A stretch of DNA of 64,000 bases, from positions 204,501-268,500 of the forward strand of contig JALGYY010000043.1 of NCBI GenBank assembly GCA_025782575.1, given 5' to 3'. Positions within the stretch are counted from its first letter, which is position 1. Each line of letters starts with the position of its first letter. This DNA comes from a bacterium (GTDB taxonomy: Bacteria; Orphanbacterota; Orphanbacteria; Orphanbacterales; Orphanbacteraceae). Positions 60,756 to 64,000 of this stretch are shown here, piece after piece. The notes under the pieces were generated by a model. The model was not told where the DNA came from, searched no databases, and saw nothing but the letters and a program-made list of their open reading frames with translations. The position numbers and the translations under genes are program-made.

Positions 60756-61481
60756 TCAGATGTTGTTCAGGATGGAGTCCACGTTTTTCTCGAACTTATC
60801 CAGGATCTCACTCTGCGTCTCTTTGGCCTCCGCCAACTTTTCCTCCGTGGACTGCAGTTCGCGCGCGAGTTGGCTCTCGAGGCCGCTCAGCTCCTGACTC
60901 GTTTGATCGATCAGTTCTCGGGCATCCTTGAATTTTGCCGCCCACTCGGCTGGTGAGCTGTTCTGGTCGAGATCAGCGGTCTGTTCCATGAGTCGTGTGA
61001 GTCCAGGCGATCCATCTCCCGCACCGGCCCCCAACTCCTTGAGCCGCAGGCCTGCCTTTTTGATCTCTTCCTCGTTTTCATCGCCATGCTTGCTTCCGAG
61101 GCGAACGACATACCCGAGTTCGTGATGCCTTAGCATGATATTATTAAAACGGTCGACTCTGAGTGTAAGTCTAGCCATTCTCCGCTTCGCAATCCGGATG
61201 GTCCTCCTCACGATGTTCTTCATGAGCCCGCTCAGATTTTTCGCTTTGCCCTTGCCGGCGACCGCCGCGCGGTTTCCTGCCGCCGGCTTTCCCTTGATAA
61301 GCTTCCCCATGCGGCTCGTCTTTGACTTGGTGAAGCCGGCAGCCGTCTTCCCGTGATCGGGTGCCTGGTCGACGGCAGGCTTCGTCTCTTCGCTCGTCCG
61401 TTTCTGTATCTGTTTCGAAGCGCTAGGTTTCCCGGTACGGAGCGGTGCCGTGGGTTTATTGTTCGGTCGAATCTTCGACAT
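60756..61481 (-). CDS. Uncharacterised basic coiled-coil protein
   Basis: 241 residues from the ATG at 61481, with AAAGGAG 6 nt upstream; the longer frame to 61733 runs through the attachment-site repeat and is not used. The N-terminal 85 residues are lysine-, proline- and alanine-rich and probably disordered (SKIRPNNKPTAPL). A basic patch (TIRIAKRRMARLTLRVDRF) follows, then helical, acidic coiled-coil stretches to the end (ELSGLESQLARELQSTEEKLAEAKE). No signal peptide is seen. Nucleic-acid or envelope binding is possible, but no function is assigned. Confidence 0.65.
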   Translation of the reverse strand: MSKIRPNNKPTAPLRTGKPSASKQIQKRTSEETKPAVDQAPDHGKTAAGFTKSKTSRMGKLIKGKPAAGNRAAVAGKGKAKNLSGLMKNIVRRTIRIAKRRMARLTLRVDRFNNIMLRHHELGYVVRLGSKHGDENEEEIKKAGLRLKELGAGAGDGSPGLTRLMEQTADLDQNSSPAEWAAKFKDARELIDQTSQELSGLESQLARELQSTEEKLAEAKETQSEILDKFEKNVDSILNNI

Positions 61482-62220
61482 GACGGTCTCCTTTCTCGGC
61501 GTAGGCCAGCCTGATAGGCTCAGGCTTGCAATCCGTCTATTGTGCCACGGGACAGAGTCTCCCGCAAGGCTCCGATCACTGTTGTATCGTGCAATCTGTC
61601 CGGTTAGTTGCGTGAAAACCGTCGATCGGCCTCCCTCAAAGAGAAATCCCGCTGCATGGCAACGGGTTACCTGGTGGAGGCGGCGGGAATCGAACCCGAT
61701 TGAGGCATAATTCTTAACCTGGTGATGGCGCACGGCTTACGTCCTAATTGGTTTGTACAACTGGAGTTTAGACACCTCTCGTTGTCCACGGGAGTCTACG
61801 CCAGTCCACTCCCGTACGCCCCGGTCGTGGAGATATTTTGGAGACGGATTAAAACATCTCTCCAGCGTTGGCCGTGACACTGAACGCCCCGATGACGGGG
61901 ACCCTGGCCCGGTGCTCTCGGGGGACATCTTTGGGGATCACAGGTCACCCATCTCCGACACCACCATACTCACTTCGATGGCAACCGGGTGCGACAATGC
62001 CGCGCACGTCAATACGCAGTTTCCTTACGCTCTGCTTACCGGATTCGCAGCGCTTCTGTAGTTTATAGTGGCGGGCACGACGATGCATCCCGCGTCGGGT
62101 GTCGTGGGGTGGTGGTACTGTTGGCACTGATCGTGGGTCTGACGCGCGGTGGTGAGGTCATCCAGGGAGAGCTACGTGGGGTCGCATCCTGAACAGTGCA
62201 TCCTAACCGGATGATTCCGG
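61482..62220. other. Gene-poor stretch with a 27-bp tmRNA 3'-end copy
   Basis: No protein-coding gene or other RNA gene is supported in these 739 nt, apart from the direct-repeat copy at 61672-61698. It and the pilin gene fall between the two copies of the tmRNA end. I see no integrase or transposase remnant. Confidence 0.6.
61672..61698 (-). repeat. attachment-site-like direct repeat: copy of the tmRNA 3' end
   Basis: 27 bases identical to 62927-62953, the T arm and acceptor end of the tmRNA, including the encoded CCA. Only this 3' end is present, with no 5' half, so it is not a second tmRNA or a tRNA. This is the form left by integrases that insert at the ssrA 3' end and restore it on one side. 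Confidence 0.75.
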
Positions 62221-62601
62221 TCAACGAATCTCGATGTTGTTGCCTTCGGCCGGGTAGTGCGCATGCCACTTGTTGGTCGAACCGGAGTGAGCGAGATGCA
62301 TGTGGATCGACTGCACGCCGTTCTTGAGAATTACACTGAATTTGTCCCACGTGACCCCTGGAGAGAGAGCGAATCCCGTGGAGGCTTCAAAGACGGCGTA
62401 GTTGGGAGGCAAGGAGCTGAATTGGATGGAGTAGTCTTCCAGGGCCATCATGGCTGAGTGCAAGTCGGATTTCATTGACGCGTCGAAGGCGCGGCTTTTC
62501 ATGGAGACATAATTCGGAACGGCAATCGCGGCTAGTATCCCGATGATCACGATCACGATCATGAGCTCTATGAGAGTAAAGCCCTGTTCTTGATTAGACA
62601 T
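62221..62601 (-). CDS. Type IV pilin / pseudopilin
   Basis: 126 residues. The N-terminus is a prepilin signal, MSNQEQG followed by FTLIELMIVIVIIGILAAIAVPNY, where cleavage after Gly leaves N-methylated Phe and Glu at position 5. The C-terminal 80 residues form a short beta domain ending KWHAHYPAEGNNIEIR. The size and helix fit major pilins or GspG/GspH-type pseudopilins. No assembly genes are close, and it lies inside the interval bounded by the tmRNA-end repeats, so it may be a cargo or orphan copy. Confidence 0.88.
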   Translation of the reverse strand: MSNQEQGFTLIELMIVIVIIGILAAIAVPNYVSMKSRAFDASMKSDLHSAMMALEDYSIQFSSLPPNYAVFEASTGFALSPGVTWDKFSVILKNGVQSIHMHLAHSGSTNKWHAHYPAEGNNIEIR

Positions 62602-62926
62602 AGTGAGCTCCGGCGGACGTCATCGTAGCGACTATACATGCAGGAAGTATGCCACCCCCAACCTGCCCCTTGGTTGGCTTCCCAAGCGGTCTCCAGTCAC
62701 CGGCCCGAATAGGGAGGACAAGAAGTTTGCATCTTGCAAGAGGTAGCGCCTGCCGTCATGCAGAGTACCATTACCCCCGACCGGCCGCCATTCGGAGCAC
62801 CTATTGCCGATTCATCGTGGAATTACTCAAGATCTTCGATCTTCGCATCCACGTTGTTTTTCGATAGCTCGAGAGTACTCGGGTCGGCGGCAGCGGGCGC
62901 ATTCGCCCGAGAAAAAGCAGACTTAG
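62602..62926. other. Intergenic region between the pilin gene and tmRNA
   Basis: No protein or RNA gene is evident. A CGGGCG-AATG-CGCCCG hairpin lies about 25 nt beyond the tmRNA 3' end and could help termination, although no T-run follows. Confidence 0.5.
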
Positions 62927-63283
62927 TGGTGGAGGCGGCGGGAATCGAACCCGCGTCCGAGAGTGGTTCAAAACAGGAGTCTACGTGCGTAGCCAAGTCT
63001 ATTATTGTGTCGCCTTTATCGGACTCCGGCCGGCAGGATTCCAACAAGGTCTAGCCCTAAAATTTCGCCTCTCCTCTCGGGCCGTGACTTGAGGCTAGCC
63101 TGTATAGTCGTCGCTCGAGTCCGCCCCCTACAGGCGAGGAGTGGTCGAACGCACCGCTTTAATTAAGCGGCGAGTGCCAGATCGTTATTGGCAGTTGGTT
63201 TTTGCCGCCGTTATTACAAGGTCGACGACATCCTCGGCACGCGGCCAGTCCTTACTTCACACCCGTCGAGTCCATTCGCCCCC
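62927..63283 (-). ncRNA. ssrA: tmRNA (transfer-messenger RNA)
   Basis: A 357-nt one-piece tmRNA. The 5' end GGGGGCG pairs with CGCCTCC before the encoded CCA. The T arm GGGTTCGATTCCC is present, as is the tRNA-like start GGACTCGACGGG. A reading frame near 63150-63200 ends in AAC GAT CTG GCA CTC GCC GCT TAA, giving a tag that ends ...ANNDLALAA, the usual proteolysis degron. The resume codon cannot be fixed, but in-frame TAA TAA limits the tag to at most 15 residues. The last 27 nt are repeated at 61672-61698. Confidence 0.95.
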
Positions 63284-63377
63284 ATATTGCGATGCGTGGT
63301 CCCCTGGGTGGGGCCGTTCACTATTATTATCGTTCAAATCGAGGGAAACTGCAACCAAAGCGTGGGATAAGAGATTA

Positions 63378-63450
<73 letters not shown>

Positions 63451-63522
63451 CTGAGCCACGCCGGAACGGGCCAGACGAGAAAGATAGCACCAGGGTCGAA
63501 GTTGAGTCAACGGAAAGAGGGG

Positions 63523-64000
63523 TCAGCGGGGCCTGTCTTGAGACTGTTCGATCGCACGCCGGACCTGCCCCAGATGTCGCTCGGCCTCCTCCCTCGACCC
63601 CCTCTCTTCGGGGGCAAAGAGGGGGATCGCCTCTTCGAAGGCCTCGGCCGCATGATCGAGCCGCCCCTGTTTGAAGAGAACCCAGCCGAGACTGTCGAGA
63701 TAGAAGCGCCGCCGCCCCGGCTCACGGGCGATTGCCCCCCGAATGAGCTCTTCCGCCCGATCGAGATTCCGGCCGAGTTCGGCGTACAGGAATCCAAGTG
63801 CGTTTCGAGTGAGTGGGACATCGGGATTTCTGGTAAAGGACTCTTCGAACGAAAGGACCGCCCGGTCGGGATCACCCTTCCGGTAAAACGTATCGCCGCA
63901 TAGATAATGGTAGTGCCACGACATGTCCCGATTGATGCCGAACCAGGGAAGAAGTGACAGATTGAGTACGATGAAGAAAAGCAGAATCGGACTTGCCCGT
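63523..64000 (-). CDS. Membrane protein with C-terminal TPR repeats, C-terminal part
   Basis: Partial at the right edge, with about 158 residues visible. A hydrophobic segment (RFCFFFIVLNLSLLPWFGI) precedes two to three TPR units: WHYHYLCGDTFYRKGDPDRAV, ARNALGFLYAELGRNLDRAEEL and FYLDSLGWVLFKQGRLDHAAEAFEEA. A C-terminal TPR module after many membrane helices is typical of GT39/PMT-type glycosyltransferase-like or O-antigen-ligase-like proteins in this group. Its start is outside the window. Confidence 0.6.
   Translation of the reverse strand, partial: RASPILLFFIVLNLSLLPWFGINRDMSWHYHYLCGDTFYRKGDPDRAVLSFEESFTRNPDVPLTRNALGFLYAELGRNLDRAEELIRGAIAREPGRRRFYLDSLGWVLFKQGRLDHAAEAFEEAIPLFAPEERGSREEAERHLGQVRRAIEQSQDRPR

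Noticed and set aside
61672-61698. A second tRNA or tmRNA gene at this copy of the T arm
   Set aside because: Only the 3' half of the fold is present. There is no matching 5' acceptor strand, D arm or anticodon loop upstream.
60756-61733. Longer version of the coiled-coil gene reaching 61733
   Set aside because: The extra 84 residues cross the tmRNA-end repeat and lack a ribosome-binding site, while the ATG at 61481 has AAAGGAG in place.

Overview
The window is 64 kb of GC-rich bacterial chromosome. Four secreted proteins carry a C-terminal FlgD/sorting-type domain (PNPFNP motif), there is a dockerin-like protein, and three large eukaryotic-type Ser/Thr kinases carry PD40, STAND-ATPase or TPR modules. 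This combination suggests an uncultured FCB-related lineage such as Candidatus Eisenbacteria or Krumholzibacteriota. The lineage is an inference from gene style, because no rRNA is present. Good promoters have the form TTGACA-N17/18-TATAGT/TACAAT, so an ordinary housekeeping sigma factor is in use.

Layout. Positions 1-5566 (minus strand) hold secreted-protein genes: a beta-helix protein, three related proteins of a family I do not recognise, and a dockerin-like protein, several with clear promoters or terminators. Positions 5746-21230 (minus) form a long colinear housekeeping block: rlmI-like, yggS, yggT, divIVA, ileS, a DksA-type zinc-finger gene, lspA, rluD, a partner-switching set (STAS antagonist, RsbW-like kinase, membrane-bound PP2C phosphatase), an ABC transporter pair, ruvX, mltG, a small membrane protein and tRNA-Val. 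Positions 21364-25483 (plus) hold a divergent RelA/SpoT-like protein, a GNAT, an alkaline-phosphatase-superfamily enzyme and a Gfo/Idh/MocA oxidoreductase. Positions 25542-38685 (plus) hold a kinase with a beta-propeller, two surface proteins, and a tight four-gene cassette: a ketosynthase-like protein without the usual histidines, a kinase-STAND-TPR protein, an Omp85-like protein, and a lipoprotein with kinase-like motifs.

Positions 38710-53499 are mosaic. They contain an SGNH hydrolase gene and a heptaheme cytochrome gene that are each split by one in-frame stop, a GbsR-like regulator with membrane proteins behind 9-bp repeats, a matrixin-type protease, a caspase-like protease, a kinase-TPR protein, a GNAT and a PhyH-type oxygenase. 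Positions 53534-60569 hold a metallo-beta-lactamase-fold protein, a 1105-residue multidomain secreted protein that reuses the unrecognised domain from the left end, and an MBOAT/SGNH pair for polysaccharide O-acetylation. Positions 60756-64000 hold a basic coiled-coil protein, a type IV pilin, tmRNA, tRNA-Lys and a truncated membrane/TPR protein. A 27-bp copy of the tmRNA 3' end lies 1.25 kb downstream of the tmRNA, as expected for an integrated-element scar.

The strongest novelty candidates are the DRNGD domain family (five copies at two loci), the ketosynthase-like/kinase cassette, the divergent RelA/SpoT-like protein, the kinase-like lipoprotein next to an Omp85 protein, and the ssrA attachment scar.
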